A DNA stretch of 64,000 nucleotides. It comes from Steinernema hermaphroditum (Eukaryota > Nematoda > Chromadorea > Rhabditida > Steinernematidae). The stretch is taken from positions 10,602,001 through 10,666,000 of the forward strand of contig CM059622.1 in the NCBI GenBank assembly GCA_030435675.1, in the 5' to 3' direction. Below the pieces are notes generated by a model. The model was not told the DNA's origin. It saw only the letters and a list, made by a program, of their open reading frames with translations, and did not search any database. A program made the translations under genes and the position numbers. Shown in pieces: positions 13,182 through 22,829 of the stretch (position 1 is its first letter; the number at the start of each line of letters is the position of its first letter).

Positions 13182-15208
13182 CTACTCCACCATTTCAGAG
13201 ATGAGTTCGTCGAGGGTGTTGACGAAGACAAACTCCATTTCCTGCAACGACCCCGCTATTCTTAGCTGTTCGAGAACGAGCCTACCTCCATAAACCCAGC
13301 CGTCTTCTTCTTCACGCAGTCGCGATTCTCCTCGGGAAAGACGATTTTCCGGATTCCGTTCTTGTAGGCGGCGAGTGACTTCAGATAAACACCTCCAATT
13401 AGACCGATTCTCCCGTCAACCTTGACTTCTCCACTGCAGGCCGAATCGGCGCGCAGCCTTTTTCCCGAGAAGAGGGAGTAGAGGGAGAGGAAGGTGGAGA
13501 ATCCTATAGAAGCGCCGTCCCCTATCGCGTGAACGACGTTGACCTTTCTCTGGAAAGGGCATTAGGTCACTGACATCAGCCGAGAAGCGAACCTCCAGAC
13601 TTTGCCGAATACCGTATCTCTCGGCGTTCCTGTGCAGAAGGCTCAAGCAGATAGCTACCGTAGTGCGTAGGGTTGGTGTTTCCTTCTGAATTGTATCCTC
13701 CTCCGAAAATTCAGAATACATTCCGTTGAAATGTCCATCGCAAGTGTCCAGTTGGATGTCCACTCCAAGCACCCTTGAACCGCCGACTCTCATCCGGTGG
13801 CATTCGGTCACATCGATGTAATTTGTTGCATCTACCCAAATGCGTGGTTTCCCGAGAATTTCCTCCAAGTAGGCCTTCGTCAGCTTCTTCTCCTTATTGT
13901 TTTCTTCGACACCTTTCTCCGCGACAAGTTTCAGAGTTTCTGTCAGGTGCTCTACGCCGTTTTCTTTCGTGAAGTCTTCGATTATCATTCTCAGGACTCG
14001 ACTTCGAAAGAAGTGGGCCCTCAAGGCTTTGTGCTCCTCAAGAAGCTTCGGAATGACCGTCTTCTTCACCACATTGATCTTTTGGACCGACGTCATCCCG
14101 AATGTTAAGGTGGTATGCTCATTAAAGTGGAGAAAATGGCGCTTTGTGGCGGGCTTTCTCTCGAACCGACCCTCAGCAACGATGAAGAGAGTGTTGCTTA
14201 GGTCAAACGGGACGCCACAGTATCTGGAAAGGGGAACATGTGTTCATCTCTCTGGACAGACATTCGCTTACCTGTCGATGAAGGAACGGCTTTTGCTGTG
14301 GTCTCCCAGCTGCCCCACAACCTTCAAAAGCTTCTTGTCATTCACTTCCACAAGATCCTCTATGAAGATCACGGGATCGCAGCAGCGTGCCTCCTTAACG
14401 GCCCTCATCACGAGGCCCATATGCTCGGGAGACCCTAGAAGGTCTGCTGCCTTGGACTCTTTTCCGAGTCGTATCTCCTGAAAAGGTCTTCCCATCAACT
14501 CAGCGACCTCCATCGCCATTTCGCGCAGTGGAATTCCTCTGGGTGCCACTAGATAGAGGTTCGTAGGCTTCAGAGCGCGATTCGTTTTCATTAACTCTTG
14601 TTCCAATAGGGTGGCCCGTTCCAAATGTAATAGATACTTTGTTAGCCAACGAAAATTTGTGTCCCGTTTGGAAACTCTGAACTCAGATTAGAGTTTACAT
14701 AAACTGTTCAACACCCTTACGTTTGCTTCGAGTGGTTCACTCCCCATGGCAGAACCAGGATCTCGTCGGCCTTCTTGACATTCGTGCCCTTTCGGAGCTC
14801 TTCGGCGATCATTTCTTGGGTCTCGTCTGAAAAGAACTCTCTTAGGAGGGAGCAGAACGATTTGACGCGGGACTGCCTAGGATATCAGCAAAACTGTCAA
14901 AACTACAGGATCCGCTTAGAATTCATGGATATTTAAGATTGCGGGCCAGCAAACCAAGCCCCATATTCATATTTGCGCATGGTCTAAAATCTAGGCTTGG
15001 CGTAGGCAAACCCCAGCTTGGCTTGAGCTCCGGCTTAGGACTATGCCTAAAGATTTAAAGCGAACCCGAAGGACGAGCCCTGTTGTCTTGACAGCTTCAC
15101 TGATATCCTAGGCAGTCACGCGTCAAATCGTTCGTTCTTACATTTCACTGCGTGACCTGTCGTGACGAGTCCTTCCTTGATGGCGCTGTTCGAGGAGTTA
15201 GAGTTCAT
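13182..15208 (-). CDS. Truncated Lon-family protease with dead ATPase site
   Basis: Divergent Lon (family S16) protein. Six exons splice in frame: 15208-15142, 14826-14721, 14676-14272, 14223-13593, 13549-13286 and 13241-13182, giving 510 residues against roughly 850-960 for nuclear-encoded Lon. It starts just before the ATPase module (block ILVLPWG), so the N-terminal substrate-binding domain is absent. In the AAA domain the Walker A GPPGVGKT is replaced by APRGIPLR, with no Lys or Thr. Walker B reads VIFIEDLVEV instead of FLLDEIDK, and sensor 1 (NTLFIVAEG) and the Arg finger are not conserved. The proteolytic domain keeps the Ser in GDGASIGF (family consensus DGPSAG) and the Lys in GGVYLKSLAAYKNG (family GGxKEKxLAAxRxG). 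I infer an ATP-independent peptidase, analogous to bacterial LonC. No clear organelle signal is visible. A MITE-like repeat fills intron 1. The first exon is short and is the least certain. Confidence 0.85.
14855..15133. repeat. MITE-like inverted-repeat element in Lon intron 1
   Basis: Two 55-bp arms, 14855-14909 and 15079-15133, are inverted copies of each other with about six mismatches. Each outer end reads GAACGATTTGACGCG followed by GACTGCCTAGGATATCAG. The interior is about 170 bp and non-coding. The element lies wholly between the donor (15141) and acceptor (14827) of the first Lon-like intron and accounts for most of its 315 bp, when other introns of the gene are 43-48 bp. I cannot see a clear target-site duplication. 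Confidence 0.75.
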
Positions 15209-15296
15209 TCTCGAAACCCGATTAACTGCTGGCCAAACGATGTAATGAACATTAATATACGATATGCGATGCATAGAAGAACGAGGTCCCCACGAT

Positions 15297-15388
15297 GTCT
15301 ATCTCGTACTTCCAGATGAAACTTCGGGGAACCGTCGGAGGGACTGTCAACACCCTCGACAAACTCATCTCTGAAGTTGTGGAGTAGA
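15297..15388 (+). pseudogene. Chimeric relic: UGT exon piece joined to Lon tail piece
   Basis: Bases 15297-15335 match the antisense of a conserved UGT exon, compare 21478-21525, with a 4-bp deletion after CCAGATGAA. Bases 15341-15387 match the sense strand of the last exon of the Lon-like gene and translate as VNTLDKLISEVVE-stop, against VNTLDELISEMVE-stop in the intact gene at 13182-13241. The Lon piece lies in inverted orientation to its parent 2 kb away. Both pieces are too short to be functional. I infer a rearrangement or template-switch scar. Confidence 0.8.
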
Positions 15389-15640
15389 AGATACACACAC
15401 AGGACAATAAGACAGTTCTATTAAAGTAGAAGTCACAACATGAATTGAATTTTTCTGCCCCTTTTCAGCAACAACGCCAAATCCTTCGTTCTCATGATCT
15501 ACGTTATGTGGATCGCAGTGTTTCCAACTCCGCGATGGCCGTTCGTATCTATACACCTATATGTCTTTATTAATTTAGTTTAGTGAGATTCTACGACAGC
15601 AAGAGCATCCTTCAGGGAAAACAATCTTTTCTAGCCTTTC

Positions 15641-15915
15641 ATGCCGGTCGACTAGATTCGAGATGTTAGATTACACGTAGATGTCTTTATTAATTTAATG
15701 CGATTCTTAAGCTAGCGAACAACGATTGGTTTGAGTCCGTAATCAACGATTGGAAAGCACGAGCTGGAATGTATTTGTACAGGGGTAATCGACAGATCAA
15801 ACTTTTTTTGTTTAAAAAGTTTGTCCATTTCTACGATGTGGCTTTCGCCATGGATGTCCATGGACATGAAAATGGCCGTCCTGACACGCCATGTTCCGAT
15901 TGCGAATTCAACCAT
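15641..15915 (-). pseudogene. Decayed UDP-glucuronosyltransferase relic with its 3' flank
   Basis: Bases 15641-15711 match 17253-17321 (the stop codon and 3' flank of the first intact UGT gene) at roughly 87 percent, beginning ATGCCGGTCGACT and including GTAGATGTCTTTATTAATT. Just upstream in the minus sense is a 67-codon frame containing KLFKQKKFDLSI, which resembles the EFLKKEKFDLGISE block of intact UGTs but lies next to the 3' flank, so the central exons are missing. A third, shorter copy of the 3' flank (ATGTCTTTATTAATTTAG) occurs near 15561. The flank match is clear; the origin of the coding frame is an inference. Confidence 0.6.
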
Positions 15916-16573
15916 CTCGTGGTTATGGCCTTTACACTATGTCATTGGCTCCGACAGAGAGTTTTTCAACTTTGGATCGGCTCCTTTCCGGAGATTTCGC
16001 AGAGGACGACCTCTCTACGCTCTCGGGCTGACGTAAATGTTGTGAAGAGGACGAGCGTATTTTGGAAAGATATCCATATTTGTATTTGAATAGTTTTGCG
16101 GTCGAAGGCACGTGCAGAGATGTTACTCGCTCGAAATTTTATCGAGTCTTGAGATCGGGATCGAATCCATCGAGACTCGGGATCGGGATCGAAAATACCC
16201 AGTTTTTTTGAGTCCTTTAACAACGAAGGCAAGGGTAATGCAATCAAATAGCATCTCCGTAGTCCTTTTTGAACCATTTCCTCGTTTTCTTCTTTGATTT
16301 CTAGTTTTCAACTTGCCACATCGTGACGAATGGTCACCAACCGAGTGACTGTTGTAAGGGTGGCTCAAAAAGGGAATCTAAACGGAAGACCTAGACCATC
16401 CTAAGATGAGATCGGACGCAGAGGAACTTAAAGTACAGAATCAGTTGTTACCGTCTGTCGTGCTCGGAAATGCCTCGATTCACTTGCGATCAGAACTGTG
16501 GCGACGTAAATGATACAGCAGGTGAGAAATTTTCGATGCTTTCCAAGTGGGGCTGTACACATACAAAAGAATG

Positions 16574-17115
16574 CGCAAAACCAAACTGTTGATGAAGAGC
16601 GAGGAATGGACGAAACTCCTGGCGAAGAACGGTCATCAGGAGTGGATCTCCACTCTATCCATTAAGCATCCGTCCGGTTTTTCGATGCTTAACATCCGGA
16701 GAGAACTGGAGGGTGATGGTTTGTTCACACTTCTTCGTTGATCTTTCATTGAGTTCTTTTAGCAAAACTACCTCAACGAAGCTGCTATGAAGACTCTTCT
16801 CGCAAAATGGGGGAAAGGGAGTGGCGAGTTTGTGGTTGATCAGCTCAGAAGAATCGACATTAGAATGGATTATCACACGGAGGCAAAGTTATCCTCTACA
16901 GGTCCTCATACTACCTATTCGGTGTTCTTTGCACACCCGGTTGCAAATGCTCGACTGAAGATCGGTGGACACGGCTTTGCCCCGAACGATGATCTCTTCC
17001 GTATCTTTGTTGTACCCATTGACACTGAGGTTTGTGTGTCTTCTTAATTTGTTTCTTATGTATTTTTGAGGCCGTAGAGGATTGGAACTTGGACAAGTTG
17101 TTTGAACTGCGGTAG
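16574..17115 (+). CDS. Hypothetical small protein, no family recognised
   Basis: Probable small gene between the relic block and the UGT cluster. Open exons read KSEEWTKLLAKNGHQEWIST..FSMLNIRRELE (up to about 16711), then NYLNEAAMKTLLAKWGKGSG..GGHGFAPNDDLFRIFVVPIDTE (about 16768-17032), and after a 41-bp intron AVEDWNLDKLFELR-stop ending at 17115. The last junction is in frame. The junction between the first two exons is not: the only GT donors near 16711 give the wrong phase. So either the 5' exon differs from my model or the gene is broken. The start is uncertain; an ATG at 16574 is the first in frame. There is no signal peptide, membrane segment or known motif. Confidence 0.35.
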
Positions 17116-17317
17116 AAGCAATAGACGTCTTTGCTGTGTTGGTGCCTCACTACATTTTACGTTGTTTGTTGGGTCTTGTATGCATGTCGACCAAAAAATT
17201 GTGTACTTATGAGCTCTTTCCCATATGGGTGTATTCGCCTATTGTATATTGCATGCCGGTCGACTGGATTTGGGGTGTTAGATTACACGTAGATGTCTTT
17301 ATTAATTAGTGAGATTC

Positions 17318-19049
17318 CTAAGCAGTTTTCACTTTGGCAGTGAAAAGCCTGTGCAGCAGCTTGGCACAGCCATACAACACCAGAGCGCCAATGGCCGTGA
17401 GTGCAAGGGAGAATGGAATGATGATGTCCAGCATGTAGTACTGTGTGAAGGAGAGCTGGGGGATACGGTACTCGGGAAGAGATCCGAACTCGGCGGCGAA
17501 CTTGATGTGCTTGACGAGTTCGTCTCGCTGGTTTCGTGGACGTTTCGCCATCATTTGAGAGAGACGCGACGCGTTCTTACGGTAGCTGCAAGGGGTACTG
17601 TAGGTGGGGAGGTCTGGCGCCTCTGTGTACCTGGGATTCTCGAGGGCTTCCCGGATGTGGGCCTCGAAGGCGTCGGCGTCGGTGAGGGCGCCCTTGTCGA
17701 CGACCCTGGCCGTTCCAAGTCTCCTTACCATCTCGGCGTTTCTCATCTGGTCGCCAAAGAGGGGAATCGAGAGGAGAGGCACTCCCCGGGTCGAGGTTTC
17801 CAGGATCGAGTTCATTCCGCAGTGCGTCACGAAGAGTTTGAGGTTGGGGTTAGCGAGGAGGTCGTTCTGGGGGACCCATTTGTTGGTAACCACGTTGGGG
17901 ACGTCCTTGGCCACCTCATCTTCGTCGATCTCATACTTCCAGATGAAAGTGACTTCGGGAAACCGCTGGAACGTCTCCAGCACCGCCTTCTTCATCTCCG
18001 AGGGCATCGTGTAGCTCAAAGCTACAGAGCCAAAAGACATCAAGACCGTCGTCTTCCTCCTTGCCAGCACTTCTTCCCAGAAAGCATCCAGAGGCTTAGG
18101 CTTCGGAACACTTATGCCCCCAACATTGACGACCCTCTCGGTTATCGGGCGCGGGAAGTCGATCAGAGAGTCACTGTTGGTGACGACGAAACTCGCCTCC
18201 GAAATCTTCTGGGTGAAGTCAACTCTCCTTTGTAGAACTCTCTCCGTGACTTCTTCTAACGAGACTTTGAAATTGTCGAACATTGACTTGAAGAGAGTCA
18301 ACTTCAAGAGATTGATCGCTCGTCCGTAGTAGGTCATCTTGTTGGAATCGCCATTGATGAGCACTGAAACTTGGATCATTCCGATACAGTGCCCGGGCTA
18401 CCATACCTGGAACGACAGCCGGAACGTTGGGAACTCCGAAAACGTCGGCAACGTTCTCGGCCAGCATCCCTGTCTGGAGAACAACGTGCTTCTCTATCCC
18501 GAGCTCGTCGAGCAGGCCTAAGGGGGCGATTGAGTACTGACGGTTAGGGCTGCCACTCACCGAGGCCACACATGTCGAAGACCTCCGAGATGCCCAGGTC
18601 GAACTTCTCCTTCTTCAGGAACTCGATGAGCTCCTTCTGCTGGAGAGTCGTCTCGCACTGAAGCTTGTGGATCGCCTCCAGATGGTGCATGAGGAGCCTC
18701 TCGGAGAACGGATTGGCGAAGGTGTTCGTCCAGGTGTGGGAGATGTAGCTCTCGTCGCGAAAGAACTCTGCCAGCCGAGGATCGGGCTCAATGGTGATCG
18801 TCTTGGCCAGCTTCGTACCGTTCGTCCTGATGTTCGGGTTCATCTTGGGCAGAACTACTGTCTAGAACTCGGGACTACGGTAGGACGGGGGGCAGGGCCT
18901 ACCACATCCATGCCATCTTCGACGAGGATGTCGGCGATTTTTCCGACGAAAGGCACGTGGGACGCCCCAAACCTCGGGGAATAGACGAACACTTTTGTGG
19001 CATCGGCGCAGAAGAGAAAAAGAAGAAGAAGAAGGATCGGAGAAGACAT
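17318..19049 (-). CDS. UDP-glucuronosyltransferase 1 of the cluster
   Basis: ER membrane UGT that conjugates sugar from a UDP-sugar to small lipophilic compounds (detoxification). The N-terminal signal peptide MSSPILLLLLFLFCADA is followed by KVFVYSPRFGASHVPFVGKI, which holds the His expected at the acceptor site. The donor-binding signature region contains NKWVPQNDLLANPNLKLFVT and then HCGMNSILE, GVPLLSIPLFGDQMRNAEMV. A C-terminal hydrophobic helix is followed by KVKTA, a KxKxx ER-retrieval tail. Five or six exons; introns include 18902-18862 (41 bp) and a 45-bp one before the last exon that has no stop and keeps frame if retained. An upstream in-frame ATG at 19070 is an alternative start. 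A copy of its 3' flank is found in the relic at 15641. Total about 520 residues, normal for the family. Confidence 0.93.
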
Positions 19050-19491
19050 CGCGCCGCGAATGTGTCTCATCGCACCCAAACCATCCACCTCCCTTTGACA
19101 TTGATTAGATACGATCAAGTGGACACGTCCAGAACACGAACTGTTTGCAGAGTGGGCACGGGTCCAAACTACACTTTAGTGTCCGGTTTCCATCGCCAAA
19201 GGGTCAGAACACTGTGCTGATTTTGTGCTGACTTCGTGATGGTTTGTTCGTAGGCGGTGCTTATTTGGTTGGCGCTTATTCTACACATTTCTACATGAAG
19301 AAGAGAAGAGAAAGCTTAGATGGATCTGAGTAGATGACCTGACATGCAGTCACAAACGCTACTTTTATCGATACTCACAGCCTTTTCGTGGAAGTTCGTG
19401 TCGTCGCAACGATCGACGACCATTTTCTTCCCCAATTCTGGAGAACGCTGTCTATTGTCTACAAGAGCTGCCTTCACAACCGGTGTTGCCT

Positions 19492-20217
19492 GGTTTGTTG
19501 AACGACTTAGTACACTTAGTACAGTACCGTATATCGACTTAGTACACCGCAGGGATATCGGTTCAGGACCGAGATAGTACAGTAAATGTCGTACGCTGAA
19601 CCACTTAGTACAGTGCAGTATGACACATAGTATGCCGCAGGGAGATCGGTTCAGGAATACCTTACGCTGAACCAGTTAGTACGCTGACTTAGTACAGATC
19701 TGGAAAGGAGCCTGAAGTCATCGTCTGAGGTTTCTGCGGTGCTTCCTAGTGTCGAGGTGTGGATTCTCCCTCGATTCTCCCTCCATGCGTTCAGCCTATC
19801 ACTCAACTTCTGAACGAAAATATGGATTCTCCGACGATTCAAAAATTTCACATCTCCGCTCCTTGGACAGGTCTCAAAACTCAATCCAGAGAGGAAAATT
19901 TTTCCATCGAAGTCCATACATCCCCTCCATGAAGTCTTGAGCGGGGAGAACGCACACAGACCAACTTGAAATAGGAAGTACCTCGCATGAAAGACACGAA
20001 AGACAACTGTTCTAAGTGGTTCAACGTATTAAAATTATTCCGAGGCATTCGCCGTAGTACCGGTCCTGAACCGATCCCCCTGCGGTGTACTATGTCGTCA
20101 TACTGTACTGTACTAAGTGGTTCAGCGTATGACATTTACTGTACTACCTCGGTCTTGCAGCGAACACCCTGTTTGTACTAAGTCGACGAGCGTACGAACT
20201 ATATTGTTCAACAAACC
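19492..20217. mobile_element. Non-autonomous fold-back or MITE-like element
   Basis: The outer ends are GGTTTGTTGAAC (19492-19503) and its reverse complement (20206-20217). Long inner arms, 19567-19655 and 20065-20154, are inverted copies at about 90 percent identity and carry repeated CTTAGTAC units. The interior (about 19700-20030) has short minus-strand frames but no transposase motif, so I take it as non-autonomous. No target-site duplication is obvious. The arms share short internal similarity (CGCAGGGATATCGGTTCAGG at about 19548 and a close copy at about 19637), so the arm itself is built of repeats. Confidence 0.75.
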
Positions 20218-20573
20218 TTGACGCACCTTCATAACCATCTATGGAATTTTCTAGAAGATCGTCTACAGTCTAGACAGAACCGCGAATGGCAGTTGTAGAC
20301 CATCATCGGGGCTCTTGGGGCGTGCGCACCACCAGCGGGTCGGTCGCTTTGTGCTGTTGTGTCGTCTTGTGCGGTGAATCGTGATCGGTGAATAAAGAGC
20401 AGCCGTTCACTGTTTCCATGTGCTTTTGGTTATTGCAACGTGCATCGGATTATACATTGTGAAATTATTCCGCGTGGCCCGATCGAGGAGTTTCTACGAA
20501 CGGAATTGGCGAGCTCGGTTTACGGATTTACTATTGAATTATCTTTGGCAGCGGGCAGCCAGCCGCTTTGTGG

Positions 20574-20638
20574 TGCATCGGTCGGGAATTGAATCTGGGC
20601 CGCCCGAGTGGCAGGCGAGCACTCTGCCACTGAACCAA
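20574..20638 (-). pseudogene. Degenerate tRNA-Gly(GCC)
   Basis: On the minus strand this reads TTGGTTCAGTGGCAGAGTGC, then TCGCCTGCCACTCGGGCGG and a T-arm with AGATTCAATTCCC ending in CGATGCA. It keeps the D-arm (A box), an anticodon arm with GCC in the loop and the 3' half of the acceptor stem. The 5' acceptor strand is absent (AACAC instead of a GCATCGG-like sequence), and the T-arm has changes that weaken the B box. It is therefore a relic or a tRNA-derived SINE piece, not a working gene. Confidence 0.75.
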
Positions 20639-20874
20639 GTGTTACTCTTATCGATATCCACAACCCTTTCGTAGAAGTTCGACCTTCTTGGACGAACTAT
20701 TCAAACGACGAGACTGAGTTGTATAGCATTGTATAGTAACACTTTCACATGCATAGCGTACATTTCAGATAGACTAGATATAGACAGAGTAGCGAGGGGG
20801 TCGTCTGTGCTAATTATTGTTGACAGACCGATGAGCGAAGAACAGGTTCCAGTGCATACGTTTCCGCTTTCGAA

Positions 20875-22596
20875 TCAGAGTTGTTTTTCCTTCCGCGAGG
20901 CGACATACTTAACGAGCAGTGGAATGAGGCGAAAAATGGAAAAGAAGAGGAGGACGAGCGAGATGAGGCATGGGACTATGATGTCCAGCATGTAGTACTG
21001 TAGGAAGGAGAGCTGGGGGATACGGTACTCGGGAAGGGATCCAAACTCGGCGGCGAACTTGATGTGTTTGACGAGTTCTTCTCGCTGGTTTCGAGGACGT
21101 TTCGCCATCATTTGGGAGAGACGCGACGCGTTCTTACGGTAGCTGCAAGGAGCATTGTAGCTGATTTTGAGAAAATAAGGAATACCTCGGGTTATCCAGG
21201 ATCTCTCGGATGCATTTTTCAAATTGGTCGCTGTCGAACAGGAGGAGTTTGTCGAAGACCTGGGCCGTTCCGAGTCTCTTCACCATCTGGGCGTTCCTCA
21301 TCTGATCGGCGAAGAGGGGAATGGTGATCATGGGGACTCCTCTGCGAGTGGATTCAAGGATCGAGTTCATCCCGGCGTGGGTGACGAAGAGTTTGAGGTT
21401 GGGGTGGGCGAGGAGGTCATTCTGGGGCACCCACTTGTGGGTGACCACGTTGGGCACGTCCTTGGCCACCTCGTCTTCGTCGATCTCGTACTTCCAGATA
21501 AAAGTGACTTCGGGGAACCGCCGGAACGTCTCCAGCACCGCCTTCTTCATCTCCGAGGGCATCGTGTAGCTCTGAGCAAAGGATCCAAAGGAGACAAAAA
21601 CGGCGGACGTTCTCCGAGTGATCAATTCATCCCAGTACTTGTTTAGTGGCTTCGGCTCGGGCATGCTGAGGCCTCCGATGTTAACGATCCTCTCGGTAGT
21701 GGGCCTCGGGAAATCGAGAATAGGGTCGGCATTCGTGAACACAAAGCTGGCCTCTTCGAGCTTTCTGCTCAGGTCGAACTCCTTCTTGAGCACCTTTTGG
21801 ACGACGTTCTCAGTCGATTCCAGAACGGATCCTGTCCACCACGTGCTGAAAAGCATCTTCAGCAGATTCTTCAGCCTCTGCTTGTAGCCCATGTGCATCG
21901 GAGCTTCGCTATAGTACGCTAAAGGGGACTCATTCGTCCACCATTCATCTACTCACAAGGGACGACCGAGGGCACATTAGGTGCTCCGAAGGCGGTTGCG
22001 ACTCTCTCGGGAAGCAGGGCGGTTTGGTAGAGGACGTGGTTCTGCAGTCCGATCTCCTCAAACATGGCTAAATCCATACGGTATATGGTAGGTGGAACGT
22101 GTATCTACCCAGTCCACAGAGGTCAAACACTTCGCTGATCCCCAGATCGAACTTCTCTTTTCTCAGAGAATCGAGTAGCTCCCTTTGCTTCAGATTCGTT
22201 TCGCACTGGTGCCCGTGGACTACCGTAGCCTTCGTCATGAGGGCCTTGGCCTCAAAGAGGCTGTCCTCGCTCGTCCACACGGTGGCTATGTAGCTGTCGT
22301 CCCTGAAGTAGTCCACCACCCTCGGATCCGACTCTATCGTGATCGTTTTGGCCAGCTTCGTGCCGTTGCTCGTGATCTTAGGGCTCATCTTGGGCAGCAC
22401 AACGGTCTTAACAGAGTGACACCACCATTTGCAGCGTCACCTGGCGGATTACCACATCCATACCCTCCTCGACGAGGATGTCGGCCACTCCTCCGAGAGT
22501 TGTGACGTGGGAGACCCCGAAAAGGGGCGAGTAGACGAGAATCTTGAAGCCATGGGCGCAGGAGAGGAAGAGTAGCAGCGAGACAGTCGACTTCAT
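20875..22596 (-). CDS. UDP-glucuronosyltransferase 2 of the cluster
   Basis: Membrane-anchored ER UGT. The signal peptide MKSTVSLLLFLSCAHG is followed by FKILVYSPLFGVSHVTTLGG with the acceptor-site His. The N-terminal half carries TSNGTKLAKTITIESDPRVV and KFDLGISEVFDLCGLG. The signature region reads HKWVPQNDLLAHPNLKLFVT, HAGMNSILESTRRGVPM, IPLFADQMRNAQMV. The C-terminal TM helix precedes KEKQL (KxKxx). The gene follows UGT 1 on the same strand and has the same exon pattern: short first exon, second exon ending at GLG, third ending near VVP, a long central exon and a last exon starting at YRKNASRL. Introns are about 40-55 bp. The middle and last exons are almost identical in nucleotide sequence to the other copies, whereas the N-terminal half differs. 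Confidence 0.93.
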
Positions 22597-22829
22597 TCCA
22601 CTCGAAATGGGGAAAATAACCGAGAGAACGAGTTGCCCCCACGAGCCGAGAGAGAACCTGTTGATTCGGAGTGCTTTTTTGTCAGCCGCATTTGCAACTG
22701 TGCCCGCATCACACCTTTTCGTCCTCGCATGGCTTTGGGCGCCTCGCATGCTTATCAGCTGCTCCTCCCACTCCACCTAAATGGTTCTTTGCACCGTCTG
22801 CACAAGGACAGACCCCGTCTCGTCATCCC

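Larger units (their letters stand above)
15209..16470. other. Gene-free block made largely of relics
   Basis: There is no intact gene. The left part (15297-15388) holds fused fragments of a UGT exon and of the Lon-like 3' end. The middle part holds copies of the UGT 3' flank and a degraded UGT-like frame. Around 16137-16192 the short unit GATCGGGATCGA occurs twice. The minus-strand sequence just upstream of 15208 would be the promoter or outron of the Lon-like gene. Confidence 0.6.
19360..20681. repeat. Direct repeat pair bracketing the fold-back element
   Basis: The sequence ACTTTTATCGATACTCACAG followed by CCTTTTCGTGGAAGTTCG (about 19360-19402) recurs as ACTCTTATCGATATCCACAA with CCCTTTCGTAGAAGTTCG (about 20643-20681), in the same orientation. 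The two copies flank the inverted repeat and the tRNA relic, so the whole 1.3 kb may be one composite or duplicated unit. Identity is about 80-85 percent by eye. Confidence 0.55.
19071..20874. other. Repeat-rich spacer between UGT 1 and UGT 2
   Basis: No protein-coding gene. It contains a fold-back element (19492-20217), a degenerate tRNA-Gly (20574-20638) and a pair of about 43-bp direct repeats (19360-19402 and 20638-20681) that bracket them. The remaining sequence shows nothing I can identify. Confidence 0.6.
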
